Origin: Citrus sinensis
Taxonomy: Eukaryota; Streptophyta; Magnoliopsida; Sapindales; Rutaceae
Length of the DNA stretch: 64,000 nt
Assembly: GCF_022201045.2 (NCBI RefSeq)
Contig: NC_068557.1
Location: 31,845,501-31,909,500, forward strand
Reading direction: 5' to 3'
Positions 46,320-64,000 of the stretch are shown here, in pieces. The position numbers were made by a program, and so were the translations under genes. How positions within the stretch are numbered: position 1 is the stretch's first letter; the number at the start of each line of letters is the position of its first letter. The notes beneath the pieces were generated by a model. It saw nothing but the letters and a program-made list of their open reading frames with translations, was not told where the DNA came from and did not search any database.

Positions 46320-47155
46320 GTGCATTTGGTAAACTGAACTAGCGGTATTATATTATAGTGTATTGTATTAATATATTATTGTATCGTATAAAATGATATT
46401 ATTTTATATTACTCTTAAAATTAAATTAATATTATTTAAATTTATTAATGTTTTAGGGTTTTATTATTAATTTTTGAAACTATGTTTTAGATAATTATTT
46501 ACCTATATTAATATTTGTAATATAAAAATATTTAATAATATACTATTATTCTATAATACAACATTTATATTACAATATAACTATTTCTATACATTATTAT
46601 TATGATATTGTATAGTTTACTATTACATTGTAAAAATTTAACACTATATAATTTAAATAGTATAATACAAATTATATTATATGATAAAACAATATAATGT
46701 TAAACTAAAAAATAATTTTATATATTAATTCCGAATATAATTGTTTAATATAAATTTAAGTAAATAAGTACTGATTAAATAAAAGTTATAAACTTATTCT
46801 TGTTTATTAAGTAATAAATAATTAAATATAATTAATATACTTTTTGCGTAATTAAATAATTAAAATGATTTTATGTAATGAAAGTAAAATAACGTGTTAT
46901 CATTTGTTTATTAAATATTTAGGTCTACTACTATCGTATATTATTATTTAAATTAAAATTTTATTTAAATAATGAATATTTGATAAATTTAAATTTAAAT
47001 GATTATCTTTAAAATATGAATAGCATTTTAATGCAATACAACCTAAACCTTTTATTCTCTCCCCATAAGTTTATTTTATACACTTTTCATTATATTAGTC
47101 GCCTTTTTAATGCATAGCAATATAATATAATGTAAAGTGTTCAAACGCATCCTAA
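46320..47155. repeat. AT-rich repeat family, copy 3
   Basis: The left end GGTGCATTTGGTAAAC and, in reverse complement, GGATGCGTTTGAACAC are inverted repeats. The family block TGCAATACAACCTAAACCTT followed by TTTATTTTATACACTTTTC is shared with 20845-21375 and 21458-21950. Non-coding. Confidence 0.55.
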
Positions 47156-47442
47156 ATAAAGAAATGAATCAAGTGGCCGGCGCCTAGCAGCAAAGTTGTG
47201 AAGATGCGTGTATTTGTAAGAACTTAGAAGCAAATCGTATTTTAAATTCATGATTATATAAGATAAGCACAATTTCACTCGTTAATTTATTCGCTAATTA
47301 AGAATATTCATGCTCATCTTGACCAATCCATTGCACTTGCATGTGCAAATATGTGCTCTTGTGCAATTCATTCAGCAGAGAAAGGGAGGACTTGGCCCAT
47401 CTAGTACTCCATCTGGTCCTTGAAATAAAGGGCAGCCCGAAG

Positions 47443-47910
47443 TAGGCATTGGCAAGCGTGAGCCCAACCTGATAATACAAATAAAAGGCCCGAGTCCGAT
47501 AAAAAAAACCTGATTTTTTTGCCTTAGCCCGACCCTAATTTGGTCTGGAAGTCTGAGCCCGACCAATTTTTTTTAAACTTTTTAATATTAAATAATTTAA
47601 ATTTACCTCCCCTAATTTATTAAAATTAAACATAAAACTTACTCTAATCAATATCTCAACCATAAAATCATATAAATAATTAAATATAAAAAAGAACCAT
47701 GTCTAATTCAAATCAAAACACACTTTTTTTTTTAATTATTAAGTGACCGGGTCGGGTTAGCTAAGGCCCGAACCCTGACCCAAACTTGATTGGGATATAA
47801 TTTTTAAATCTAAACCTGAATTTTAATCTTTAAATTTGAATCAAAATCCAAAAATTTAAGATCGTGTCAACCTGGCCAAAATTCAAGGTTGGTCTCTTTT
47901 ACCAACCCTA
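47443..47910. mobile_element. Candidate hAT-like non-autonomous element
   Basis: The left end TAGGCATTGGCAAGCG and, in reverse complement, TAGGGTTGGTAAAAGAG resemble hAT ends. The interior carries several GCCCGA/TCGGGC words in both orientations. No clean target duplication. Confidence 0.4.
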
Positions 47911-50231
47911 GTCCGAAGAGAAGTATAGAGCCCATATTCACAGATGAATTATCGAACAACACACTTTTAAGGAGGCCTACGAAAGTCAAAAGAGACAACA
48001 CACTAACCTCTAACATTGTCAATTCGGGGAGGAATCTCTCCTTCATGGCTACCGGAGGGTCCGGTCCAGTCCAGTGTTGAAAAATAAGGCTCAGAATTGG
48101 GCACTCTAACCCCAAAAGCATCCTGTGATCATTTTATATATGCCTTTAGAAATCTTCAAAGTTATGGCCTGTCAGAAAGATGGAATCACCAGATAATTGA
48201 TTTATTTATTATTAGATGTTAGAGTAAAAACTGTGGTGCGTTGCGTAGATTTTGAAACCAGAGAGATCACAGAGAGTTGCCAAAGCCACGACTCTATATA
48301 CTTATATGTCTACTACCAGCCCAGTCCCCTCCCCAACAACCAAAAAAAAAATAAAAAAAAAATGCAGGAAAATTTGCTCAAAAGCTTAAACGAATAATGA
48401 ATACTTATTAATTAGAGAGAAGGACTATATATATATATACATACTACTTGCAAGTATATATTGCCTTCATTTTATTTTTGTCATGAAAATTTCATTTCAT
48501 GGACCACTCGCACTTCCAATGGAGCAAAATGATTTTTCTACCAACTTTACTTTTCCCTCTCGTCCTGTTGTTGTTAGCATCAAACATGAAAAATCTTATT
48601 TTGTGAACCTTAAGTTTTCTCTATATATAGGTGTCATGTTTGAGATTGGAGTACTATAATTTTTAAATTACAGCTGTTGTGGGAAAATTAAAAAAAAAAA
48701 TTATAACTATGAAATAAAAATTAATAGTATGTAGTAAATGTTAATTTTAAATAATAATTTTGAAAAATTATTCAAAATATAATAAATTTTTTATTGTGAA
48801 AAGCCATATTAACATAATTTATAAATTACATCAATTAATGTTTACCAAACACTACTCAATCTTAATCTCAAGTAGAACCATAATAAATTATCCATTTTGT
48901 AGCCGCAACTCTTTAGCTTATATTTGTGAAGTGAACCAATTAAAGTGTTCAATAAATATCATTACATGATGATAGCTGTGAGTGAGCGCGGATTAGTTTG
49001 GGTTGAGAAAATTCAAATTACGAGATACGTTCTTGAGAGAGATTGTCATTGGTGAGCAAGAATGAAAAAGTTTCAAACAAAAGGAAATACTTCCTCACTA
49101 TATATGTAATCTTGTATTTTAATGAAATGCCTTAGATAAGCATCCTAGAATAAGATTAAGAAGTGATAATTAATTAGCTAATACATGAGTAGTAGCAATA
49201 CGTATTTGAAAATAAGGGTTAAGAGTAACAACAGAAGAAAACGTAACAAAAGTCCCATCTGTTTTGCAAGAATACGTACACATGCTGGTGTGTAAGTAAG
49301 TTTACAGCTAAGACGTGAGCAAACTTGGCACAAATTTAGGGCACGATTCTTGCGACAGCGTAAAAGCACCCAAACACAAGTGCAATGACAAATGGCCCAG
49401 CCAGCTGCGACATTACACAAACAGACAAAACACCTTCTAGGGGGTGGTGGTGGTGGTGGTGATAAGAACCAATCAACTTATAAATCTTTCGGCTTCACCG
49501 TAAATTATTAATTATGCACCTCTGCCGGCTTGCCACATACCCCCACCACATCTCCCATTAACCAACATTTCCTTTTCATAGCATTATTTTTCTCATCTTT
49601 TAAACTAAAATAAACCCAGTTTTCAAAAATAGAATAAAAAAGTTGGTAATGTGCTGCAAGTAATATATTTTTTTTTAACTCCCTTTATTTATTGACATTT
49701 TCTTATTATATATTATATTGGGTATTAAAAAACAGAAGAAAACATACATGATAATAACAAGATCAGAGATTTGCCAAACCGAAAAGCCCTTTTTATTTGA
49801 AATTAATACTTTTATTGGCATGATATCTTAATGCAGATAGTACTTCTCTAAAATATTGAAAATTCTATATATTACTTATTAGCATTTATTACAATAAATA
49901 AATAATTTTGTTCCCTTAATTTAGAGGATAAAATGCCGGTAGGGTCAAAATAATAATGATGATATAGAAATAATTCATTCTCAAATTTTCTCTCAAAATC
50001 AAATTTCAGCTCCTCCACTATAAGACTCAATATATATATATATATAACCCCTAATAAGAAGAACACTTATAGTCTTTGTTTGTCCATATTCAACTCTCCC
50101 GTCATTTTTTTTTTTAATATCCAAACTTGAACCTTTTCACAAACCCAATTCCCAAACTTGAATCTTTTTCTTCAGAATCCATTTTTTAATTTTTAATTTT
50201 TTTGATTTAATCATCTTGATCTCATCAGATA
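47911..50231. other. Upstream region of the CPK gene
   Basis: No gene seen. It has a (GGT)n run at 49442-49460 and a (TA)n run at 50031-50046 that could include the CPK TATA box. Confidence 0.4.
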
Positions 50232-54203
<3,972 letters not shown>

Positions 54204-57018
54204 ATGCCTAATCAATCAAGCGAGCTGCTTGATTATGTTTACAGTATCCATAGAAATCTGGGCATCCTTCACTCTGGTATTGCTTTGCCATCTTCAATTG
54301 CCAAGTTTGGCTGTTAAAGCTTGCAAGGCTACCGGTTTATCTTCAATTGTTGCTAAATTAGTATTTGTGCATATCTTATTCTTTAGCTAGCTTGACCAGA
54401 TTCTAGTGAACCTACAAAGCCCTTAGGGAAAGAGTTACATATTTGTGCCCTGTGGACACTGAAGATATGTTGCTGATTTTATTTCCTTGATAACTCTATT
54501 TTAATTTTGCACCCGATGTTATTGATCAACTCGTTGGGAAACCAAAGTGATGTGGTTATTTGCACTACATTATGCACTGCTTAAAGTTTTGAGAAACCAG
54601 AGTAACTTTCACTGCTTAAAGGGCACTTAAAACAGAATATTGGGTTATTGAAACCAGAGCAAGAAGATCATGATACTGTATGTTACATCTTGCCACATAT
54701 TGTCTTGCTCCACTCCCATGATTTCCCATTTCAAAAGTCGCCAAAAGAACTTTAGCCAAAAATAAGAAATATTTTCTTACTAAACACACTCCTCAAGACA
54801 AAAATAAGAAATATTTTCTTACTCCAGCCAACTTGCAATTCTTTTGCTACAAGCTTCTATAAAATATTTGTACACATCAATAAAACTAGATAGCCAGTTA
54901 TCAAGGAGTCGTGTGTACTCATTACAGAATTCTTTTACTTTTATCCAACACTTTTTCCAGGGAACCCAATGAAGAATAAATAAAGCTTTTGTTTTCCTTC
55001 AATTGATCAACCCTGAAATGTAGAAGCATTTGCCTTGCCCACATCAATAGACAATATATGCTTTTGAAAAATGGTACAAACAAACAAGGGCTGAATTGTA
55101 TCTTAATAGTATCAGTAATTAAAATATAAAGTTGCCCATTTGGGTTAGCATTTGTTTAAGATTAGAAGGATGGTATCCAAGGTTTAATCTCATATCCTCC
55201 TGACACAAATTGCATTAGAGACAAGCATTTAAGTTACCTTTCCACGTGAGGTCGTTTTTGTATATTGTTATCTGTACCCCATTAAGCAATAAGCATATTT
55301 ATTTGCACGTGTGCACACATTTTCTATATACCTGGGAAAAGCCAAAGGCTTCATGTCATATGGACTCGATAGTCGAGACAGGCTGCTAGCTTTCTAATCT
55401 TTTTCTTCAATTAATCATAGCCATAACCCCATTCAGTCAGTGATTTTTTTTTTTTTAATTTTTTGTATGACTTTGCTGATAATTAAAGCACAGTTCTTTT
55501 CAGGATGCCCAAAGTGCAATTTACTGTGACAAGGGAATCTGTCGACTGTCGGTTTGAAAACAGGCTTTGGCAACATTCAAAAATGAAAACATTTGCTATC
55601 CCAGCTGCGAAAGAATAACATGTTAGCTATTCTCAATTTAGATTGGGTTTATCTGAGTTAGGTTAGGTAAGTGATTATTTTTTTACATGTTAGTTAACTA
55701 ATCTTTGGTAAATTATAATGCTGAAACAGTGCCTAGGATGCTCTAAGCTTTGCTTCAGAATAAAAATGGGGCACAACCACGACACTCAGCACAAGAAGAC
55801 ATTGCTGTTGTTATTAAATCTTGCACGAACTGTTTTATCAAATAAACTTTAAGCGATGAATTTTAATGAATTAATTGAAGTTCGATTATAAGTGATAGGA
55901 CAAAGACAAAGCTCCAGCTCAGATATTAAGCATAACTTGTACCCCATCTTCTAGTAGATACATTTTCTTTAGAGAATCATTTTCTACATTTTTTAAGAGC
56001 TACCTCACATGAATGTAAATAAAAAAATTCTCATCAATTCTAACGTGTGTGCGTTCTTGCTTCACATGTGTTGTACTATCTAATAGCCAACACGTTTAAT
56101 TAACACCTCTGTTCAGGTGAAGGTAAATTTCTATAAAATGAAAGGAATATATTCATCGAAATTGTTAGTAAATGAAAATGGTAAAATCATTGTTCATCCG
56201 AGGTTTTGTCAGTATTTGAAAAAAAAAAAAATTGAATTTATTCTAGGATCCACCGATTATTTGGAAATTGTATTACGTTCTATCGTAAGGTACATTATTA
56301 TTATTATTTTTTTATGATGTCACAGGTAATCAAGGGAGAAATGAAAAAGAAAAAGAAAGATAAGAATCCAGTAAAAAGGAAAAATGGAAAAGAAAAGAAA
56401 ACAGACAGTTGATATTGGGTTGAGATTGAAAGAGAGAGAGATAGAGAGAGGCGCACGTGGGATTGCATGCCTCACTCCTCGCCGTTGTTGTTTCCCTTTA
56501 CAAACTTCAAATATTGCTGAAACCAAAACTTTAAAGATTTTCGTCCTTCTTCATCAATCATCATCACTGTTTTGAGTTTAAACACTGCTTCTTCTTCTTC
56601 TTCTAGTTTATAAATCTAAGAACTTTTAATTTGCTAATTAATATCTTTCCGTTCAGATATTATAAATCATAAAGCTTTGCATGTTGCTTGAAATTAAACT
56701 TTAGAGAGTTTTGACTTATATTGATAGTCATCATACATATAAAGTAGTGTTTCAACATTGCTCTCTTTTGATGACATTGAAACACAATCCTTCAGGCAAT
56801 GAAACAACATCTTTCAGAATCACTTTTTTGATATCTCCTTGAAGTGAAATACTTTCGAGTGTTAGGCTTTGTACTGCACTCCAATTTCATTCTTTTTTTT
56901 TTTAATATTTGGAGCATTTCTTGGAGTTTTTGATTAGTGAGTACCTTTCATTTCTTAAGCCGGTGTATTTTGAAAAGGGTATTTTAGGGGGAAAAAAATA
57001 TTAAACATTTGTTCTTCA
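54204..57018. other. CPK 3' region and leader of the recombinase-like gene
   Basis: The CPK 3' UTR probably lies within the first few hundred bases. No further gene is seen. The likely leader of the next gene lies after about 56480. Confidence 0.4.
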
Positions 57019-60000
57019 ATGGTGGAGCACCAATCTTGTGCTGGTATGATAAATGCTTCTGCATTCTGTGGCATAGAGCAAGAAGTGAAGGGAGAGGGTG
57101 TTAATGCTATTGCAGAGATTTCAGCTGAGTTACAAAAAGAGAGACAAAAGAATGCTCTACTTATGGAGAGAATATCGTTGCTTGAAGCTCAAATACAAGA
57201 AAGAGATACTGCAAACGTATGATTTGCATACTTTATATTTGTGATTCTTTTTTATTTTTTATTTTTTTTGGGGTCTACGTTCTTGGCTTCTGCAATTAAT
57301 GCTCTTTAATATTAACTTGATTTTGAGCTCGTTAATCCTTTACTTTGCAGCTAAAGCATTTGAGCCTTGTTTTCTTCTAAATTTTTATTGAATGGCTATT
57401 TCACGTGGATCGGGTTATGATTTGATCATCTTCATTCATATGAATAACTCATCTGCCTTTGTTTGTGAATTAGTTTGATCAGAATTGTGTGGAAACTTAT
57501 GTTGCTATTAACTGAGCTACCCAATAAAATTCATATGGGGGGTTATTGTTGATGTCTGATCTCCTATTTTACATAAAGCAGTCACATTCATCATTCTTTT
57601 ATTGTTCTGATTGTAGTCCCAAGTCTCTCACCTTATGCAGTTTAATTTGCTCTTTGTTAAATGAGCATCATACTTAACAAAACTATTAGCAGCATAAGCA
57701 GTGCATTCCTGAAATTTTGATTATGTATGTCTATTTACACATGTGTAGTTTTAATATCATTAGCAATGAATGTATAGGTTTATGAAAACCATTAATAGCC
57801 ATCTTGCATTATTACTCTCAGGGCATCTGTCTGAATGCAACAGAAAGGTACATCAGGAAATTCAAAAGACAGAAGATAGAAACAAGTGATCGTAATGAAG
57901 ATGGAAAAAATATCAACAAAAATGAAATGGCATTAAAGATAAAACATGAAAGATGCATGCGCTCTACTGGTACAAATGAAGAAGGCCGCTTAGTCAACTG
58001 GATGAGCATGAATGAGACTCAATTTTCGCACTTTGATAAGATTAAAGATGGTGAATGTGCTGCAGATTGTGATGATGATACATATGAAACCGAGAATGAA
58101 GATGATGATTGTTATGAAGAGGATGAAACTAAGGAAAACGACGAGAATATTGGAAGCACTAATAAAACAAAGGAACTGCTTCTTGAACAAAGCTTCCATC
58201 CAAGTGCTCAGAGAGAGCCAATAGGTCCGCATGGAAGCCAAGTATCAAATGAAGGTACAATCGAGAATCGAAAACCACCTGATGTAGAAGTAGTGCACAA
58301 CCAAGGGAATCCAAGAAAAGTTAATAAAGAAGAAGTTATAAAAATTGGAGAGGGCAAGGCACCAGAAGAGATTTTTATCCCCAGGAAGGAGGTTTTTGGT
58401 GCAGGTTCTGGAAGCATACCAGTGAATAAAAAGCCTGCAAAGGTTCCATTCTGTCCGAGAGAAGTAAAGAGAATTCTTGAATCAGACTCCCTGTTATTGA
58501 AAAATGCTCAGTCCCACACCATTAGAAAAATCATAGTCTTTGCATCTCTTGGTATAAGGCATGGATGTGAAGATATGTATGAGTTAGACTTCAATCATTT
58601 TAGCATTTTGAGGAAGGGGGAACCATATGTATCTCCAAAGAACCCTGGGGTAGGCATTTTGCAAACTTTTTGTTATGATTTGCTTCAACAAGGTAGTTTA
58701 TTAGGCATTAGCTATTGAGAGATTTGAGATAATTTTTACTTTTCATGTATCCTCTGTCTTACTCATCAGTTAAATACGCTACTCGATCATTTATTAGCAG
58801 GAGCATGTGCTATATGAGAACCCTGGAGTGAGGAGGAAAGTTTTCTCTCCAAATCGTCAGAACCCAACACTGTGCCCTGTTCAAATTCTCGAGGAGGAAA
58901 AGGCTATGCGCCCGTCTGATCCTAGCTGCCCCTCATGCTTGTTCTTATGCATCAAGTATGGTGGGAGGACAAGAAATCTTCCCCAAAATGAGTAAGTACT
59001 ACTACTACTTTCCCAATTTTTTCATTTTTATACGTACTATAACTGAGAAGAGGCAATGAAATTTCTTTTTATAGTCCTGAATTATCATGCCTTAAATCCT
59101 TACCTAAACAAACTTGACCATCTTTACAGCTAGGGAAGCTCGTGTCTTCAGTCAGGCCTTCCAAAAGAACTGAGACGTTGGTTTGATTGTAACTTGTTAA
59201 TGTTGTGCCCTTCCCTTAGACTAACCTACAATTCTGATTTTTTTCCAGATATGTCAGGCAGAGAATGGGAAGAAACAAGCTGAAATCTTTTGGCCCTCTT
59301 ATGTGTCAAATGGCAATGCTAGTCCATGTTCGCAGCGGGAGCTTCTTCTTCAAGACCCTGGCCATCACTCTTTTGTTCATGGCCGGTTTTCCAAATGACC
59401 TTGTCCAAAGGGAAACAAAGTACCGAAATCTAGACTTGCTGCAAAAATATTACAGGTATAAGACGTTAAAAGTCGTTGGACATGTAAATTGGTAAAATGC
59501 CTCACACGCTGATTAAACTTACCAATACCCTAACCCTATGCAATTCGCCTAAACGGCTTTGTGTACTATTTTAAGCAAGCAGCATAATTTTAAGATGGTC
59601 ATACACAGCATTTTAAGCAGTCCCTTTTTCTAAAAATTTGTGTGTCCTTTAGAAGCAAGGTGATTGATCCCTAAACAAATGAAAATCTCTGTAGATTGCT
59701 GTGTTACATCAGGGCATTAAACTTGAGATGTAATCTCCTCATTTCTTGCTTTTAACGCACTCTTCAGCCCGTGGCCTAGTTACTCTTAGCAGTAGATTTT
59801 TAACAGTTTAATGACTTCACAGTTCACACGCCCTTGCTGCTGCAGGACAGATGATGATGCTGAACGAGAGGAATTATTTCTTCCACATCAGGCAGCTTCT
59901 GATACTGTTAGTTCTCAACTCTTAATTGTTCTCTTTATTAAGAGTTGTTAAACAGTTTCTCAATAAGCTTCTTGCTTTTCCAGCAGGCCAGTCTTCGTTC

Positions 60001-60586
60001 TCAGCAGTTGATTGCAAAGACAACTTCAACAAAATCTAAGGTCAGGAAACAATCAAAAACCACAAGTAAGCCTCAAAACATGCCAAGATCCTCAATTCAG
60101 CAGCCAGCACCTTCAACCACTATGCCTCCTATCCAGTTTGGGCTGATGGGCTATGCGTCTGTTCAAGCTAATGCCCTGGCAGGATTTCAATCTATGCCAT
60201 CTCAGACTCATGCAGATACCCCAGTGATTACCAGTTCTGACACCAAAGTCTCCTACCCCAATCAAACCCCCTATCATATGTTCCCACCACAGGCCACAAA
60301 TACATTCATGCCTATGTTATATTGGCCTCCACCAAATGCATTTCCTCCTGGTTCCTACCCAGCCCCATATGGTTACCAATCTTTTCCATTTCCAGCTAAT
60401 GCAAATTATGTATCCATCCATCCACAAACATACAATAATAACCTTCCCTCCTGCAGTCCTTTTATCCCCAAGGTAGTCGAAGCTACTGCAAAGAACAATA
60501 ACGCGGCCTTGGAGGAATCTGATGGTGACTCAGATAGCAGTTCAAGCAGCACATATCCGAAAGAGGCAATAGCAAGTTGCAAGTAG
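57019..60586 (+). CDS. Uncharacterised protein with degenerate tyrosine-recombinase-like core
   Basis: Six exons: 57019-57216, 57822-58649, 58801-58991, 59249-59455, 59846-59906, 59984-60586; consistent phases, 695 residues. A short N-terminal coiled coil (AEISAELQKERQKNALLMER) is followed by a very acidic stretch (about 130-160). The conserved core (about 275-475) has FASLGIRHGCEDMYELDFNH, NPTLCPVQILEEEKAMRPSD, MGRNKLKSF and LFMAGFPNDLVQRETKYRN leading to QKYYR. The tail is Gln/Pro/Tyr-rich (YWPPPNAFPPGSYPAPYGY) and acidic/Ser-rich. The order GxR..E..L..DF, CPV..LE, GRNKL, AG.P..L.Q..T..R then KYYR parallels Crypton/DUF3504 tyrosine recombinases. The HxxR box and second His appear lost. The domain match is inference from pattern. 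A regulatory or DNA-binding role is possible, but unproven. Confidence 0.85.
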
Positions 60587-61830
60587 TCTAATTGAATTTT
60601 TGTAAATGAGCCTCATTGGAAAATAAACTTAGTTAAAGGAAAGCAATCTAATGCCTACTGGGGCAAATGTAATTTCTCGCTCCTAAGTTTTTAGAGCCTC
60701 CAGTCTTTGCATCAGTGAAGTATCTATATGAATTATGATCTCAACTTTTGCATATATCCGAATATCATGGTCTGTTTTCATCAGTAGCTTAAAATTTAAA
60801 TCAATAACATAACTATGTTCAAAATGAAAATACAAGACGATTGCTTATAATCACTGAACTTTCTAAGAGGGACAGCTACATGACCACTGTTTGTGATCAT
60901 CAGAGCACTGTTCTTACTTAACTGCTACAATGTTCATAATATTTGTTTCCACAATTGCATTCCAATGGAATTTACTTTCAATGGGGAAATGCAACATTAG
61001 AAACTTAAAAAGGAAGGCAACACCTTCCAAAGTTGAAGCGGAAATTTTCCCAGTGAGCGCATTGTGAGTACAAAATTCATACTTCACATCTCTTGCATTC
61101 TCTCTTTGACCCTGAGTGAGTTTTTTGCACATTGCTCTACTACATTCTGGCTGCGCCTATGCAAGAGGATTATACGTTTCTCCACCTACCGAAAGATAAT
61201 AGTTTATTGCATTATAGAGCTATATTTGCTTACATAAAGGCACATTTTTTTTTTGACACGTTGCATAAAGGAATCTTATCTCTCTCTTTCTTTATCCCTT
61301 TGCTGAATTATTTGCCATGTCCTTTAGCTAAATCTGGGGACCAATTCAAAAACAAAAAAATAAAAAAGGACTCCAGGGACACGTAGGTCACTTGAATACG
61401 ACACTACCCCACCGCTAGGGATGGGGGTCCTTGTCGGTCTTCAACTCCCTTGGCATCACGAGAGTCTTGAGAGTCAGAAAGAAGTTTATTGCCATTGGCA
61501 TGAATCATCAATTATCATCATTATACAAATCCATGCACCATACACCATCCCTGCATACATACATACATCCCTCATCTACCACTGCCATTACTGAATATTA
61601 ATAACATCAAGCTCACACCATCGAGGAAAAGGAAAGCCTAGGCTTAAACATTGGACGGTACATCTAAGGAACATAATAGCAGTAATACGAACATCTCACA
61701 GGAAACAAACCGATCTAGAAAAACCATCTTATTGGGAGCTCATCTCACACTCTTTTCTTCCTCATAGAAGAAACAAGGAAGAAAAATTTGGAGCTATTAA
61801 CTTGTTGTAGCTAATACAGCTGTTAGCTAG
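60587..61830. other. Spacer between convergent genes
   Basis: Holds the 3' regions of the plus-strand recombinase-like gene and the minus-strand peroxidase gene. No further gene seen. Confidence 0.4.
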
Positions 61831-63311
<1,481 letters not shown>

Positions 63312-64000
63312 TTTCTCTTCTACTCTTCACTCACTAAAGGTGACCAACCTTGGTTTAGATCTCTCTTGATCCTTGGCAATACCTCTCTTAAATAAATAAT
63401 GAAGTGAGGGCAACTTCGGAATGGATAATAATAAAATATGACACAGTTGGGATGGTTATAAATTTAATTTTTTTCATTTATTGGGGTGATGACTCAGATG
63501 CTTTTGACCATGTGTAACATTTACTTTTAACCTCATTTTGTGTCGAGGGTTGGGAACCCCTTGTTTTGAAGTGAACAGAAGGTGCTGAAAGCAATAATGA
63601 CTCACAAAACTTTGCTGTTTTGGCGTCAATAAATTGAGTTAGGGTCTCGCTAGCACTTGATCCTACGGTCTTAGATGCATGCTCATCGATCCAGACCTAG
63701 ACTAGAACTAGAAGTTCTCGTGAGGAACCTTACTCAAAAACAAAATGGCATGCATGATGATTAAGATTTCGGGCAGCAGCGGGCAGTGAGTGAACATCAA
63801 TATATGGGATGGGTCCAAAAACATTTATGACTCTGCCTTTTTCTTTCTTTATTGGATTGGGACTTGGGAGCATGATCAGCCACTAGCCAGCCATACAAAT
63901 TGAAATTGTAATTGTAATTGGATTGCTAATTCCACTCTTGTTTTCCTTCCGCAGTCCTGCGACCGACACTAGTTGAAACATAACAAAAGACAAACAACCG
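63312..64000. promoter_or_regulatory. Promoter region of the peroxidase gene
   Basis: Upstream of the PRX42-type start. A TATA-like TTATTTATTTAA (minus strand) lies at about 63389-63400, roughly 80 bases before the ATG. No other gene is seen to the window edge. Confidence 0.45.

Noticed and set aside
57818-58417. Several antisense frames under the recombinase-like gene
   Set aside because: They are shadows of a Lys/Glu-rich coding exon and lack any support.

Overview
The window is nuclear DNA of a flowering plant. It has AT-rich intergenic DNA, short exons with GT..AG introns, and many non-autonomous DNA transposons. The encoded proteins match dicot families closely, and a rosid such as Citrus would fit, but the sequence alone does not prove the species.

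Layout. 1-1270: 5' part of a glycolate oxidase gene (minus), running off the left edge. 1880-12253: a tandem duplication of a MATE/DETOXIFICATION transporter gene (minus). The left copy (3112-6273) is intact. The right copy (7183-12028) is a pseudogene that lost its start codon and last exons, has a stop in exon 2, and carries a Pack-MULE and a solo LTR in one intron. 14527-14587: one leftover exon of a third MATE gene, cut by a 706-bp MITE. 15065-18641: an eight-exon gene for a GPI-anchored protein of the At1g61900 type (minus). 18.7-22.4 kb: transposon-derived AT-rich DNA. 22437-22832: a small, probably acylated protein (minus). 23488-25887: two adjacent Mutator-like elements with related ends. 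26-30.3 kb: no gene seen. 30343-30526: a tRNA-derived SINE. 30906-33643: a coiled-coil protein gene (plus). 33.8-44.2 kb: gene-poor, with several MITEs. 44371-45003: an S40 senescence-regulator gene (plus). 46.3-47.9 kb: repeats. 50232-54203: a calcium-dependent protein kinase (plus). 57019-60586: an uncharacterised nuclear-type protein whose centre reads like a degenerate tyrosine recombinase (plus). 61831-63311: a class III peroxidase of the PRX42 type (minus).

The genes do not form a pathway or cluster; each is an ordinary single plant gene. Two things stand out. The first is the recombinase-like protein, which may be a domesticated Crypton/DUF3504-type enzyme with most catalytic residues lost. 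The second is the MATE duplication. Each copy serves as the empty-site control for insertions in the other, so several target-site duplications, mostly the 9 bp typical of Mutator-like elements, can be read directly.
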